From the NCBI RefSeq assembly GCF_963678635.1, contig NC_087069.1, positions 50,239,892-50,303,891 on the forward strand: 64,000 nt of DNA, in the 5' to 3' direction. A program made the translations under genes and the position numbers. This document shows positions 9,609 to 20,787 of the stretch, piece after piece. The notes beneath the pieces were generated by a model. That model did not search any database. It was given only the letters and a program-made list of their open reading frames with translations, and was not told the origin of the DNA. Positions within the stretch are counted from its first letter, which is position 1. Each line of letters starts with the position of its first letter. Origin of the DNA: Symsagittifera roscoffensis. Lineage: Eukaryota; Xenacoelomorpha; Acoela; Convolutidae.

Positions 9609-10160
9609 TTATTGTTGAAGCAAAATTTTATATATAAACAGAAAAGAACCCGGTCTCATGACCAAAAAAAAACAAGAACTAGGTAATCTAGGTAAATCAG
9701 AACAATAACTAGATCCCTTATGAGTAGTAGTTTTCACAGATCCAGCTGCATCATGAAGAATTGCAAAAAAACGGAAAATTTTAAAAATTGCAACAAAATA
9801 ATCAGTACAGAAGCTTGGAATGCAATTTGACTCCCGAAATGATTTTTTTGGTCCCTTCTTTTCAAAAACATGTTTGGGTCCAAAAAAATACAGGTACAAA
9901 GACAGTTTTTTTTTGTATTTGATGAAAAGTCGCGCACTGATGAAAAGTCACGCAGTTTCCGAACTTTCTTTTTCTACAATGCATTCGTCAATTTTAATAC
10001 ACATTTTTTCGAACATATCTATATGAGAAAAAACCGAGGGGATAACAATAATCATTTATCATACTCCTCTTTTTCTTTGCTACAATTTTTTATAAGACCT
10101 GTTTTTTTTATATCTGAACGATAACTTAGAATTTTACGTCTTCCATTATGCAGAGTCCAC
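9609..10160 (-). other. Inverted copy of the conserved block (copy C)
   Basis: The minus strand matches 3,765-4,300 of A and 37,945-38,420 of B: TTTGCATAATG-type start near 10,155, a DPNMF segment near 9,870, and FRFFAILHDAAGSVK near 9,760. A small tandem duplication, GATGAAAAGTCRCGCA, occurs at about 9,922-9,955. The orientation is opposite to A and B. Confidence 0.45.
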
Positions 10161-10603
10161 TCAAAGTGAGATCTTTGTAATTCTGTAAAGAGATTTCAAG
10201 CTTTTGGTCATTTTTATGGAGAAACGAGTGCAAGATTTTCAGAATTGTGAATAACAGTATTCCCTACTGCTGATATCATTGCTACTTCTTTTTCACCAAG
10301 ATAGACTTGCTGATCTTTTTCGATTTCTCCCAGTTGTTTTATCTTTAGCAATCGGAGTTTTTGGGACAAAGAAAATGTCCCAGATCCATTTTGATTTTTA
10401 ACAAACTCAATTTAGTTGGGAAGATAGTTGTTCATGAATACTTTTTTTGATTTGAAACTCAGAGCTAACTGATTGGCCGTAGATATTTCGAAATAATGAT
10501 TTTTGAAAATTTTTTTAAACGGAAAACTTAGATGACTCACTGTACATTCCAAAAAAGGTATTATTACCTCATTTGGAATAGGAACAGGTGATAATTCAAA
10601 CAT
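10160..10603 (-). pseudogene. Accessory gene Z (copy C)
   Basis: The open part is 10,603-10,412 (63 codons, minus), with FLECTVSHLSF and ANQLALSFKSKK aligning to gene Z of copy A at 2,832. After the stop, minus-strand frames continue with KMDLGHFLCPKNSDC and later SKSILVKKK, where copy A has the matching CTATCT[CT]GG segment at 3,150. This copy therefore preserves more of the gene than A. Product unknown. Confidence 0.35.
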
Positions 10604-10682
10604 GGAAATTGCATAGGTGCTACAACTACTAACTATATAAGCAGTTCAATGTAGATAAAGCTCATTTTCAACAATGAGTCGA

Positions 10683-10690
10683 TGACGTCA
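10683..10690. promoter_or_regulatory. TGACGTCA palindrome (copy C)
   Basis: A perfect CRE-like palindrome lies between the divergent accessory genes Z and Y of copy C. The corresponding place in copy A (about 2,757) lacks it. It is one 8-mer, so support is weaker than for the clusters in A and B. Confidence 0.25.
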
Positions 10691-11300
10691 TCTGATAAGT
10701 GTCAAGCATTTCCCACTTTCTTATTGAAATTACAAGGCAAAATATTTTTTTATCTCTGTCTCAAACAATTTTGACGAAAAATTTATTGTAACTCGAGACA
10801 TCTGTGTCGCTAACATTTATCATTCTGACCATCAAAAAACTGCAACTTTCACTTAGTAATAATCGGATCATCGCTCGACAATTTTTCAGAAAGATTAGCT
10901 AAATAACAATTCACTTAATAAGTTGTTGACTGTATCTATACTTTATACAAATACAGATTTTATTCCAATAATATTTCAAGGTGAAAACTTCAAACAGCTG
11001 AATCGTTCAGTCGAACACAACTTGATTTATTGAATACCGGAAAAACAGAATACCGGTGTTGCAAAGAAAAGTCAAACGGCATCATATCAGTTCAGAAAAA
11101 AAGTTCAAAAGATATCGTCTACTCAGACTTATGGATCAGTTCTTTTTTGAAAGGATTCGGAAAGTTAAAAACTCAAATTATCAAACAATCTAAAAGTTGT
11201 TGATTGTTTACTGGATGGTTATGGTTCTGTAAAAAGTATCATTTTTCTAAGAATAATCGAATTTCTGTCAATGAATATCTGGTCAAAATTTTTTTTCTCA
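10691..11300 (+). pseudogene. Accessory gene Y (copy C)
   Basis: This is the rightward homologue of the minus-strand gene at 2,755-2,171. Near 10,925 the frame reads VVDCIYTLYKYRFYSNN, and near 11,205 a LFTGWLWFCKK segment replaces the A copy's IDGYGSLK in another frame. Stops occur throughout. The same motif order confirms that the whole segment is an inverted duplicate and not a chance match. Confidence 0.4.
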
Positions 11301-12100
11301 AATTGAGAGTTTTTTGCAGATGCAAATTTTGAATTGATTATTTCAACAAGTTTCTAAAAGTTTAATGGAGTTTTTTTACAAGATGCAAAATTGTTTTGGT
11401 TTTCTTAACAGGTGTTCAAAAATTTTGTTAAGATGGTTTCGTGTGCAATGCAAATTTTTTCGTGGTTTTTAGAAGACAAATGCAAAAACCTAACCTTTTT
11501 TCTATGCATATGCGAAAAACACGAAATTTTATTTCAAAAAATTGCTTAATTTTTGCCATTTTTTTAAAAAATTTTTGATGACTTTGAGTGCTACTCGCCA
11601 TTCAAATACAGTGTTTTTTCTGATTTTTTTGATCAACCTGCTTGTAAAAAGTGGTAGGTTTTTCTAGAGCAAAATAAAAATAAAAGTTTCAAAAAATTTA
11701 ATTTGCAAAAAAATTCTTGTTACAATTCTATTAAAAAGCAAAAATTTTTAATAACACGCAAAAACGATTTAAAAAATTTTTTTTTTCATGAGCGCCTTTA
11801 TCATTGTGAAAAATTTTGCATGGAGCAAAAATTATTGTGAAAATTTTATCATGTGTGCAAAAATCTTTACAAATTTTTTACAATGTTTACGAATTGATTT
11901 TACTTTTGTCATCTGTACAAAAAACGTTGTAAAAATATTCACCAATTGCAAAAAATGTTTGATTTTTAATCCGTGTGCAAAGTTTTTTCAACATACTTTT
12001 CTTTGACCTCCTACCTTATCTCTTTGTTCCTATCTACCGAAAAAAAAGGTTACTAGATGCAGGAAACAAAAATTACAAAACACAAGACAACAACCAATTT
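11301..12100. other. AT-rich stretch inside copy C
   Basis: It contains an inverted match to A 1,925-2,000 (near 11,480-11,560, TGCATATGCG / CATATGCATG). From about 11,790 to 11,995 there are repeated TGTGCAAA/TTGTGAAAA words, an imperfect short tandem array that also produces a spurious 72-codon ORF. No supportable gene. Confidence 0.4.
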
Positions 12101-12102
12101 AT

Positions 12103-12462
12103 TTACAAATCAAAGAGCGCTTCGACCAGCTGAATTCTCAGGAAACTCTCAATGGAATGCAAAGCTGATCTAGCCTCCATCGCCAGTGGGGGTCTTCGTG
12201 GTTCGCTCACTTGAGTCCTTGTCCCAGAGAACCCCTCATCCTCTTCGAATTCGGTTCTCCGCGGATCCTTCTCCTTCCCATGGAAAAAGAAAATAGTTTC
12301 CAGGTTGAGCTTCATATCTATAGTCAAAAACTTCGAAATAGTCCATCCCAAATTGTTCTGTAAAATGTGACATCATTCCAATCGTTTCAAGCTGATTCTT
12401 GGTGATGGGAGCTTGTATCTGGTGATGGTCACTCAAGTCTCTCCTCGTGATTTCGATCATGT
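12103..12462 (-). pseudogene. Accessory gene X (copy C), unknown function
   Basis: Minus-strand frames from 12,460 read MIEITRRDLSDHHQIQAP then LETIGMMSHF and DYFEVFDY. Copy B at 36,846 has IIEILRRDFSEHHQMQVP, LETMTKMSQI and LEYPEIPDK at the same spacing. A frameshift near 12,240 moves into a frame ending SEPRRPP; the DNA of B is still alignable there (SERTTK). The pattern is a compact, charged, probably helical protein with no known motif. It is one of the better preserved protein-level matches between copies, so it was likely under selection in the ancestor. Confidence 0.45.
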
Positions 12463-12539
12463 GTCACACTTGAATTGTGACATCCACTAGAGCCACGAAA
12501 ATGCCAGAGGGAAAATCCCATGTTGATTTTGAACGGAGA

Positions 12540-12722
12540 AGAGCATTCTGAGAAATAAGATGCAACAGCTATTTTTTATGGTCATTAACTCATTGATTTA
12601 ACTCCAAAATAATCAACTCGCTAAGATATTACACAAACAGGTTCCTAGAAAAGGTTCCAATCCCAGGTTCCAAAATAATCAACTCGCTAAGATATTACAC
12701 AAACAGGTTCCTAGAAAAGTAT
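12540..12722 (+). pseudogene. ATPase tail remnant with 57-bp tandem duplication (copy C)
   Basis: TATGGTCATTAACTCATTGATTTAACTCC at the start matches the ATPase tail of A (5,450) and B (40,495), but only about 100 bp survive. The CCAAAATAATCAACTCGCTA segment, with its ACACAAACAGGTTCCTAG end, occurs twice (12,613-12,656 and 12,669-12,718), a recent local duplication. Confidence 0.45.
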
Positions 12723-12723
12723 T

Positions 12724-12835
12724 GTATTTTTGGGGAATTTTCAATGTTATTCTCTCTGTACTATCTACTTTGTTTTTCTTCGGACATAAAGCTCCAGAAC
12801 AAGTAGACAAAAATTGCTGTTTAAATGAAAACTCG
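12724..12835 (+). pseudogene. Small membrane protein remnant (copy C)
   Basis: A short hydrophobic frame, ILSVLSTLFFFGHKAPEQVD, parallels the copy B frame at 43,533 (LSFLFFFRAKFPEKVDNEG), including the P-E-x-V-D motif after the membrane segment. The frame then degrades. Function unknown. Confidence 0.45.
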
Positions 12836-13019
12836 AAAACATTTTATCAAACGGGACTGTAAAGCAGTGTACAATGACCTTTGTCCAGTTCATAATAAAC
12901 GTGTGTGGGACTTTTTTGATTCAATACCTAAATGGGTGTGAGTTATTAATCTTATTTTTTACCCTAAAAATGTTTATGAAGCTCTCAAATTCTCTGTTCT
13001 TGGACGCAAATCGACAAAA

Positions 13020-13380
13020 AATTTCGAAGATGGATGAATTTTCACTTCTGCAAGTTATTGAAAGATTTCCTGAGTTCAGGTTCAAGTACATGTGATGTTA
13101 CTCCTCTGACAAAGTACATCACCTAACAAAATACTCTTCCACAATCATCATCATTTTCCAAATCAACTCAGCTCCAAGCAATGATAGAGGAGAACACTCG
13201 ATCATGATTGCTCGACCGTACAAAACTTACTGCTAGGCTGATTCTTTGGATTAAAAAAGAAGAGCTTACTCCTTTCCAACAAAAAAGTATTGGCAAATGG
13301 GTCCCAGAAAACTACAAAAAACTGATAATTTCTGTAGATTTACACTTTTTATTCCGCAATTCCTCCTACTAAAATCTACC
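13020..13380 (+). pseudogene. Adenain-like cysteine protease remnant (copy C)
   Basis: The frames show SSDKVHHLTKYS, then INSAPSNDRGEHS (about 13,160-13,200), IARPYKTYC and ADSLD, then RKLQKTDNFCRFTLF (about 13,305-13,355). The order (INSAP, a GEH motif with the active-site His, a DSL segment, then a Gln/Asp-Asn-Cys segment) is that of the adenovirus-type maturation protease used by Mavericks. Here the residue after His is Ser where copy B has the usual Trp, and frame breaks are frequent. Copy B lacks the final Cys segment, so the two copies complement each other in what they show. Confidence 0.6.
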
Positions 13381-13429
13381 AGAGAAACTTGAATAATACT
13401 CATGATGTGTGTGTTTTGAATTTTATAAA

Positions 13430-13600
13430 TAATTTTATGTAAAAATGTGTAGTATTACATTTGTAAGTGTAAAGTATGGTAGTAAATTTACTATAAGATG
13501 CTGAAATTTTAATAATTTCTTCGTAATTTAGTTTTTTTTACTCAAAAAATTAACTTTTTTTTAAAAGTTTCAGTAGATTTCAGCATAGCCAGATACAGAA
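13430..13600 (-). repeat. Right terminal inverted repeat of copy C
   Basis: This is the inverse of 8,572-8,720. The inner part (13,340-13,540) also aligns with copy B's 44,150-44,330, showing that it is the normal sequence beyond the protease gene. Confidence 0.55.
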
Positions 13601-14079
13601 TAATAGTTAACACATCCTATAAAACGTTATAGCCTCACGTTTTTAAGCTGATTTAAAGTTTTCGATTTAAAGTTTTCGATTAAAGCTTTTTGGTGAGCAG
13701 GGGTCGCATATTTCGATATCCAGAGAACAATTGAGTCAACATCTTAACATGATTAACAGACGCAAGAAGACATTTGAAGGATCTTTTCATAAGTCGGTAC
13801 TTCTAAGATGAAGAGTTTTGTAGGTTCAATTCATGATATAAGACACTTAACTGTTTTAGAGTCAAATCTTAGCATCAGAATTTTAGTTTTTCTGGATCAA
13901 TTCTTCGGATAAGCCCCCTATTTTGTGCGGAAACCAGAGTTTGTGAGAAAACAGGGGCCTTCTATGGGAATATGTAGCTATAGCTTTGAGAAAAGCAAAT
14001 CTGAATTAAGACCAACCATACAGTTGACTGAGGGATCTCGATTATACGGTAGTTGTCTAACGAAAAGCGGTGATGCTGA
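13601..14079. other. Non-coding stretch
   Basis: It contains a short tandem AAAGTTTTCGATTT repeat at about 13,654-13,687. No gene, RNA or mobile-element feature is recognised. Confidence 0.4.
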
Positions 14080-14704
14080 ATGCCGTGCTGCAGCTTGGAT
14101 CTAACAAAAAAAGAATCGATTCGACAATTAAGGCAATCTTTGTGGGGGGCGATACGGCCAAAATTTCTCTATTCAAAAACGATCCATTTGATTTTGCTTA
14201 GATATGAGTGGCGGCTTGGCTGCTTATGGGGATACGACCTGGCGCGTAATACTGACTTGAGTATCATCGCGGAATAAGGAGGAGGATTGACAAATCCGGT
14301 TCCTGACAAATCAATCTCCCAATATGAACAATCATCGGCGGATATGCCGTCCTGGGCAATTCGGGCTCAACAAACTGAAGTATAATATCATTGTGACAAA
14401 ACTGAAGGGAGAACTGGAGGAGGTTCGGAACCAGTCGTCGAATTTTAAGATGGACAGTAAACCCATGCTTCAAGCTGAACAGAATTGCTCATGAGCAACT
14501 GAGCATTGATTTTGAGTTTTGGGATCATACGTAGCGACTGTATTCATGCGTGATTTGGTGACATTTGCCCTTTTTATCCATGCTTAGCCTCACCTTCTGA
14601 AAGTAGCCAGAACAGTACGAGAGTGCTCATATGATGACGCCAGCGGATAGAAACCGGCCTCAAACTCCAGATCCTGTTACTCAAAAAAAATTTCCATGAT
14701 CTTG

Positions 14705-14739
<35 letters not shown>

Positions 14740-16934
14740 TCCTGTGGCAATTGTTAATAATTGTGAAAAAACATGCGCGAATAATGCAAAAAAGCATCAA
14801 GCCAGTGGTTGGTTCACTGAACAGATTATCCAGAGAGCCGTTTTCACCGATTTCTCATGGGCAAACTTTTTGACAAAGCCTCTAATACCTGAAGGAGCCA
14901 TACACCTGATAAAAGGTCATAACCTTGTCAGAGTCTTGTCAAGGGTGAAGTTCTTATAGCAAGTCGTTGTCCTGAGTTAATCAGAAGTAGCCATGCACCA
15001 AATATTTGCTCCTCTCGACATGTTTATAGAGATGATGATATAAAAAAAAATTGTTATGATGTTCGGGATCTACGAAATCTCTGGAGGTGATCCACAGAAG
15101 ATGACGCGCCTGTCAGACAAAAGTGATTGCCTGATAGAAGAAGCCTAGACCAAGTTTGTCCCAATGTGTGGACTATTTGAACGATACCGTCAAACAGGCT
15201 TCTTGATCTGAATGGAAAAAAGGATTGACAAGTACGAGACTTTGAATGAAGCCAAAAAATACCTGCATCTGAATGGTGTCCTGGACTTTACTACGAATAG
15301 AGGCCAAAAATGAAGTTGCCCTTCCTCCAAAAAGTTTCAGTGATGGTATTGTGTGACATACCCAGGACATACCTTCAACCGGTACAATATTGTGTGACGC
15401 AAATTACTCAACAAATTATAAAAAAAATAGCTAATTCAACGATCGTTTCCCGGCCTCGAACTACAAAATGAGAAAAAAGAGCCGCCAATTAACCCAGAAA
15501 AAGAATGTTCTCCCGACTCTAGCATCTAGAGCAGATAGATAAAATGAACTTCAAAGATCTCTTTTTTTCAGGAGCTACCGGAAGCGTTGCAATTGACGTG
15601 ATTGATCTTTGATTATTTGAATGGTCATTACTGAGTTCGTGAGTTGGCCGAAGTCAACGAAAGTCATTTTCCTCGAGCCACAACTTTACAGATCACGGAG
15701 ATGCCAGGTCTAGAAAATATGATGATCCTTGGACCAGTTAACGTGAGTTCTCAATAGTGAAGCCACCGTGGCATCGTTTAATTCCCGGCAAAGTTCCAAT
15801 AGCTACTCCCACTCATAATAACAAAGTCTGCTAATTTTCTGGATACAAAAACGACGGAAATGACCAACACTGCCTACGCAGGATCTAGTCTGACTAAGAC
15901 TCTTAGTACATGGAGGAGCTTGGCGTATCAAAAACTGCTAATTTGCTAGCTGTCTGCAGGCGCAGCCAGTGCAACCAAACTAGTACGCTTGGTTTTTTTT
16001 GAGCGTTTCCACATTGTTTTTTTTTGGCAGGAAAGACTCCTGTATGTACTACCTGGTGTGGATCTCAAGCAAATGACGACTTTTGTAGATGCCATCCAAT
16101 TGGATGTCCCTTGTGATCCTGGATGGTATGCAGCAGTACTCCAGAAAATGATAAGGCAGAAAGATTCCCTCAAAGAGAAAGTACGAAAAGCCGCTAAATT
16201 TTTCATTTCACGTACAAGAATTATTGTATTCTGGATTTGGAAGGTTGTTTTTTCAGTATGTATACAGTCTGTTAGCAGTTCGTATACAAAGTGTTAGCAC
16301 TAAAAGCCTCATGTTCAAATTGGCAATTGTAATGATGAGAATTGATGGACTTCGACAATCGTCATCCTGCCCCAACGGCAATCCAAAAATGTGTTTCACG
16401 ATTCGTCAACTAAATGGATCCCATGTCATTGTCCGTTTTTCACACAAGTAAGAAGGCGGTTTCATATTAATGCGTAGCTATTTGGATGACGCTTTTTTTA
16501 CGATACCTCATGTTGCAAATCAGATATCTGACTGGCGAAGATCGCTCAAAGAAAACCAAAGCTCAACTATATAACACCAACAGCGGCTTGCCATTGCTCG
16601 CTGGTCTCTGTCGCGAAATGCGATTGAATATTCAGTACGGGTGCTGTGTCATTGAGAACTCCTGAATTGGGTATATGGCCCTTCAGTGAAAATCACCTTC
16701 TCGTAGCTATCATCCGAGTGGCTTTCATTATTTCATACCATGCGTAATAGCCTTCTAGCTGACACAACATTTAACTGGTTCGAGCAAAACGTCCTGAGAG
16801 GACAAATGCGTGACAAAGTTTTCTTCGGCAAGATCCAGTGTTTTGATCTGATAGAGTTCAATTTCCGAAATCAACTGAAGCCAAGAATGGGGGAGTGCAG
16901 AAAATTATCCGTTGAAATTCACCCCAATCTCTGA
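14080..16934 (+). pseudogene. Unidentified decayed coding relic
   Basis: This stretch looks less AT-rich than its surroundings and shows fragmentary plus-strand frames with protein-like composition. Examples are NKLKYNIIVTKLKGELEEV (about 14,365), VLPGVDLKQMTTFVDAIQ (about 16,045), WYAAVLQKMIRQKDSLKEK (about 16,125) and WFEQNVLRGQMRDKVFFG (about 16,770). The fragments are separated by stops. Charged, coiled-coil-like segments would suit a retrotransposon gag or a host gene, but no diagnostic motif (zinc knuckle, DTG, YxDD, DDE) is visible, so I assign no family. Confidence 0.25.
14708..14738. repeat. (CT)n microsatellite
   Basis: About 15 uninterrupted CT dinucleotides. Confidence 0.95.
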
Positions 16935-18470
16935 AACGGCGCGCTTGGAAATGAATTGATTTGGTGTTATCTACAGTTATTAACTGGGAAACTTAAGAAA
17001 TAGGGTTTGTTATTTTAATTTGGATATTTTTTTCTGGAAAGAAATGGCTTGAAAGCTCTGGATTTTGGTTCAAAAAAATTGATGCAACTCATGTGTCTGT
17101 GAGAAATAATTTTTAACCGGTACTCATCAAAATTGAACGATTAATTTCAACATATACTAATTGTATTTGATCATGTTGATCAAAAAATTTAGATTTATTT
17201 GCTTCGATCTTTGTAATGTCGGATCGCATTAGGAAACTAGAAATTCAAAAATACGGAAGGCCCACCTTTTTTGACTTTAGGATAGTAAAACGTATCCTAC
17301 TGACAAAGTTATTGATTCGTATTCTGGTAATCGCTCAGGAAAGGCAGTAACTGATTATTGCACGCGGGAAAAGTTCCGTGAAAGGAGAACTTTGCTTCCG
17401 TGAAAGGAGAACTTTGCTAAGCAACTTAATATAGATTGAGCCCACCCAAACTCAAATTTAAGCTAAAAAAGCTTGATAAGTATCAATTCTAATCTAAGAG
17501 ATTGCAGATACTAAATTGAGCTTTTTCATAACAGATGAAAATTAGAAACAAGTTCGGAATTTCTAGCTTTTTGGCCGGTCGTTTAGACTTTGAATAACTA
17601 TAGCAGGACAGGATGAACCAGTTTAAAAGACGCTCTTGCACCTGAAAGTTGAACCAAACCTCTGAGCGAGATTGAGAATATCTCAATAAAAGACTGTCAT
17701 AATGGTTTTTTCAGCTTTCACCAAGTGATAAAAGATCAGTTTGGATTATTTTTCATCTAAAACAAAAAATCGCTGAGATTCAGAATTGGTTATTCAAACG
17801 TTTTCCAGCTAAAAGGGTTGTAAAAAAGAGCTAATAATCCCGATACTAAAAAAGTGCTAATAATACTCAACGTCCAGCCTACATCGTGAAAATTTTCTTG
17901 ACCATTATGAGGCCAAGCTCTGCAATGGATAGGCGCTCAATTTTGTGCCTTGTATGTTCCTGGATTCCAGAGACAAGTTTTCAAACTCGTCGGAATGATC
18001 AAAGAGAATGAAGGAACAAAAGAAAAACAATGAAAAACGTCCTTGAGAGACGATCTGGGTGATTAAATGATTCTTAGATTCAAAGAAAAAAGTTTCCAAT
18101 TTTTTGATACGTGTCTTGAGAAGACTTTCTGTACCTCGTTATCTTTCTGTTTTTATTTTGTGTAATAAGATAATTTACATGCGCGTGAGATAAGTGGTGT
18201 CATCCGAGGATGCAGCCAACTGGTCAATTCTAGCGTCACTAGAGCTCTCAATTAGCTTCAAGAGTTTCGCTACCTTTTTCAAATCATTATTTTGCACTCT
18301 ACTCTGGTATTTTTCCTGAAGCAAAATATTTCTTCGAAATACCCTTCAATTAATGCAGTGTATCTGATTATTTGTTTCAATATCTGTCTAATGAAAATGT
18401 TTATTGATTGAATTTATCCTTTTGACCCTTTAGTTTTCCGTCAGAGCTCGGCATGTTACGTCAGGGCGCA
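16935..18470. other. Stretch without supportable genes
   Basis: The only clear structure is a perfect 22-bp tandem duplication beginning TTCCGTGAAAGGAGAACTTT at 17,374 and 17,396. Short ORFs (17,489-17,686 minus; 17,905-18,099 minus) have no recognisable features. Confidence 0.5.
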
Positions 18471-18471
18471 G

Positions 18472-18783
18472 CTAGCAGTTTTTCCGAATGAAGACAGGAG
18501 TGGCTTGTCGGAATTGTGCCCTTTTGGGGAAGCATTCAGTAAACCACTCTTGAATTATTAGAAGATCCGGTGGGATTGTGGGCAATCGACCTGCCAAATC
18601 TGAAACTCCCGTAGCGATTAGAGACGATCCAGCCCAAAAAACACGAATTCCTCGAGACCAGGTGGCGTTGAGGAGAAATTTTGAGATGAACGCTGCGAGG
18701 AGACAAAAAGGGCTTGGGTTAGGACAAAAAATGTTTCTTTTATGACACGGATGCAAGTTTGAAGGCGTGCTTCTTCTTCTCAT
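18472..18783 (-). CDS. Hypothetical ORF, 103 codons
   Basis: This open minus-strand frame starts at ATG and has MRRRSTPSN at the start and a moderately hydrophobic middle (FISKFLLNATWSRGIRVF). It is unusually long for the surrounding decayed sequence and slightly less AT-rich. No family is recognised and no duplicate exists in the window to test conservation. It could be an exon or a chance ORF. Confidence 0.2.
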   Translation of the reverse strand: MRRRSTPSNLHPCHKRNIFCPNPSPFCLLAAFISKFLLNATWSRGIRVFWAGSSLIATGVSDLAGRLPTIPPDLLIIQEWFTECFPKRAQFRQATPVFIRKNC

Positions 18784-19919
18784 TTTGAATGGTGGGCTAA
18801 AAAGTTATTTCGGATTCAATACCACATAGAAAATGCGGTGTCTGTTCGTTCCAGGACTTTCATGAAAAGTGCGAGGCACTGTTCAAAATAAAAAGAACTA
18901 CATAGTGGATATATTCAAACTGTACTATACTATCTTCATGCTGGAAAAGGACAAATTTTCCTATTTTTTTTTAAGTTTTGCGAAGCCGGTATATTTGATC
19001 TATTTCTCGGCCGTATCAGAGTTGTTTATGTTCAGCAACAGCTGAAAAAAGGGAAAGCAGAATTAGATAACACCTTCAAACTGACTCTTGAGTTACAGAA
19101 TTTCTTTTTCACAATCAGAATTGATATATAACTAAGATCAAACAAGAACCCTCCTTCTCATTACGGTCGAAAATTATAGTTGTCATGTTCGAGGCGTATA
19201 CAATTGTTGTTCCCATGGGCAAAGCAGTAAACCAGCTTTCTTTTGTATAAACACATTTTTTTTCACAAAACAGAAATTCGTAACCTACTAGGCAATTATA
19301 GTGTGATCACTGCCAGCAAAACGATCATCTTCAAAAATACGAGCGATTTTTGTGCAGTAGAGTACGAATCACCGACTCCTACGGAAAACTGCTGGTTTAT
19401 TGATACTGATTGCGTTAATGAACCACAGATTAAAAAATTACGACTGATTACGCTGTTCAACTCATTAGTTTTGAAATATTAGAACCTGATGCTGTAAAAA
19501 CGAAAAATTGAATTAATGAAACTACTCCGCATGGAATTCAGTTCTGGCCAACATTTCTTCTAATCAAACATCTGCACTGACTTTTGACTTTTCAGTTTGA
19601 TTATTTAACAAAAGCTTTGTGGTTTTCTACTAAAAAGAATCCAAAACTGATACTCCAAGACATAACGAGGTACCCAAAAAGTACCACCTTTGTAGAATAT
19701 ATCAGGAAGCCAATCAGATTATATGGCACGCTAATCAAACCAGTCTAGTCGCACGTGCACAAGAATCAAGAAGTCTCAAAAAACGTAGCCAGGAATCGAA
19801 CTATGAAAACTGAGGAATTTTGACTACTCAAATTAAATCAGTATAAGACAATTCACAAGAACTCATTGTAGACTTCTGGATGAAGTAATTTAGTCGACTA
19901 CGCGGATCAAAATAAAAAA
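18784..19919. other. Stretch without supportable genes
   Basis: An ORF at 19,243-19,482 (79 codons, plus) is the only sizeable frame and shows no known motif. Confidence 0.4.
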
Positions 19920-20554
19920 ATGTATAAACTGAACATTTCCTCTTATCCAAAGACGAATGAAAATAGTTCTCATCCTTATTCTAAAAGCAGTGTCAGTGGA
20001 AATAAGAACCCCACAATAGGTAAACAGATAGGAAAATTAAAAGAAGGTACCACTGAAAGTTTCATCGACCCCATTGCGCTAACCGCTAAGAGAGACAAAC
20101 CGACATATTTAGCTACAAACCCAAAGCCTATGAACGCGCAGATCTTGGAAAATGATTACCATATGCCAAAAGTGAACGTTTTAAGAGACACTGAGGCTCA
20201 AATTATCACCCAGAGTCTTTTCATTGTCTCATTGATTTAACCGCTAATAAAGACAAAGCAAAAGAGTTAGCACCAAAGCTAAAGACTATAAACAGCCAGG
20301 TCTGGGAAAATAAGTAACAGATGCCAAACATCAATGGGTTGAAAGACGCTGAGAATCAATTGATTACAAAAGACAATACTACTAACGTTTGGCTTAATTC
20401 AATACACCTCAGATATTCTTTCATCCAACTACATCTTCCTGACTTAACCAATCCTCATCGTAGCTTCAGCATTTATGTGGAGAAGCAAAAACATCGGCCG
20501 GTGGAGGAAGTAATAAGAAGATTTGACAAGGAACGCAGGCTTCTACAAATTTGA
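19920..20554 (+). pseudogene. Hypothetical gene with internal tandem duplication
   Basis: An ATG at 19,920 opens a 106-codon, Ser/Asn/Lys-rich frame (low complexity, no hydrophobic core at the start). Near its end the block ALTAKRDKPTYLATNPKPMN, then NDYHMPKVNVLRDTEAQII, is repeated about 150 bp downstream in a second frame (20,321-20,554), reading MPNINGLKDAENQLI. The duplicated unit therefore kept its reading direction. The second frame ends with a charged stretch, KHRPVEEVIRRFDKERR. The duplication and coherent reading sense suggest real coding ancestry. I do not recognise the product. Confidence 0.3.
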
Positions 20555-20787
20555 TTCTTCGGTACAGCATCTCACCTTGTGCAATATGAAATCAATAAAA
20601 ATTGGCGTTCATTAAACTTCTCTAACACGGATGTGGTCAGTTTGCTAAAAGCCTTCAAATGTTGAAACAATGACTATCTTTTTTGAGGACAATTAACCGT
20701 CTACAAAGGTTCATGCCTGCTCAGCATAACTTCTGGCTATGTTTTGTTCGTTTTTGACTTTTGACAGCCTGAATTTTTTTTACTGGA

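Larger units (their letters stand above)
8572..13600. mobile_element. Maverick/Polinton-derived reduced element, copy C
   Basis: Its two ends (about 8,572-8,720 and 13,430-13,600) are inverted copies of each other. Inside the left end is a leftward polymerase-region fragment matching 34.11-34.40 kb of copy B. Inside the right end are the membrane-protein and protease remnants in the same order as copy B. Between them, about 9,600-12,460 is inverted relative to A and B and carries accessory genes X, Y, Z and the conserved block. The ATPase is reduced to a short tail, and the integrase and capsid genes are gone. It directly follows copy A. Either it inserted into A, or A and C are parts of one rearranged locus. 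Confidence 0.65.

Noticed and set aside
9922-9955. Hammerhead core from CTGATGA followed by GAAA
   Set aside because: There is no stem II between the boxes; the match is part of a small tandem duplication.
11788-12006. 72-codon ORF as a gene of copy C
   Set aside because: Generated by repeated TGTGCAAA/TTGTGAAAA words; no counterpart in copies A or B.
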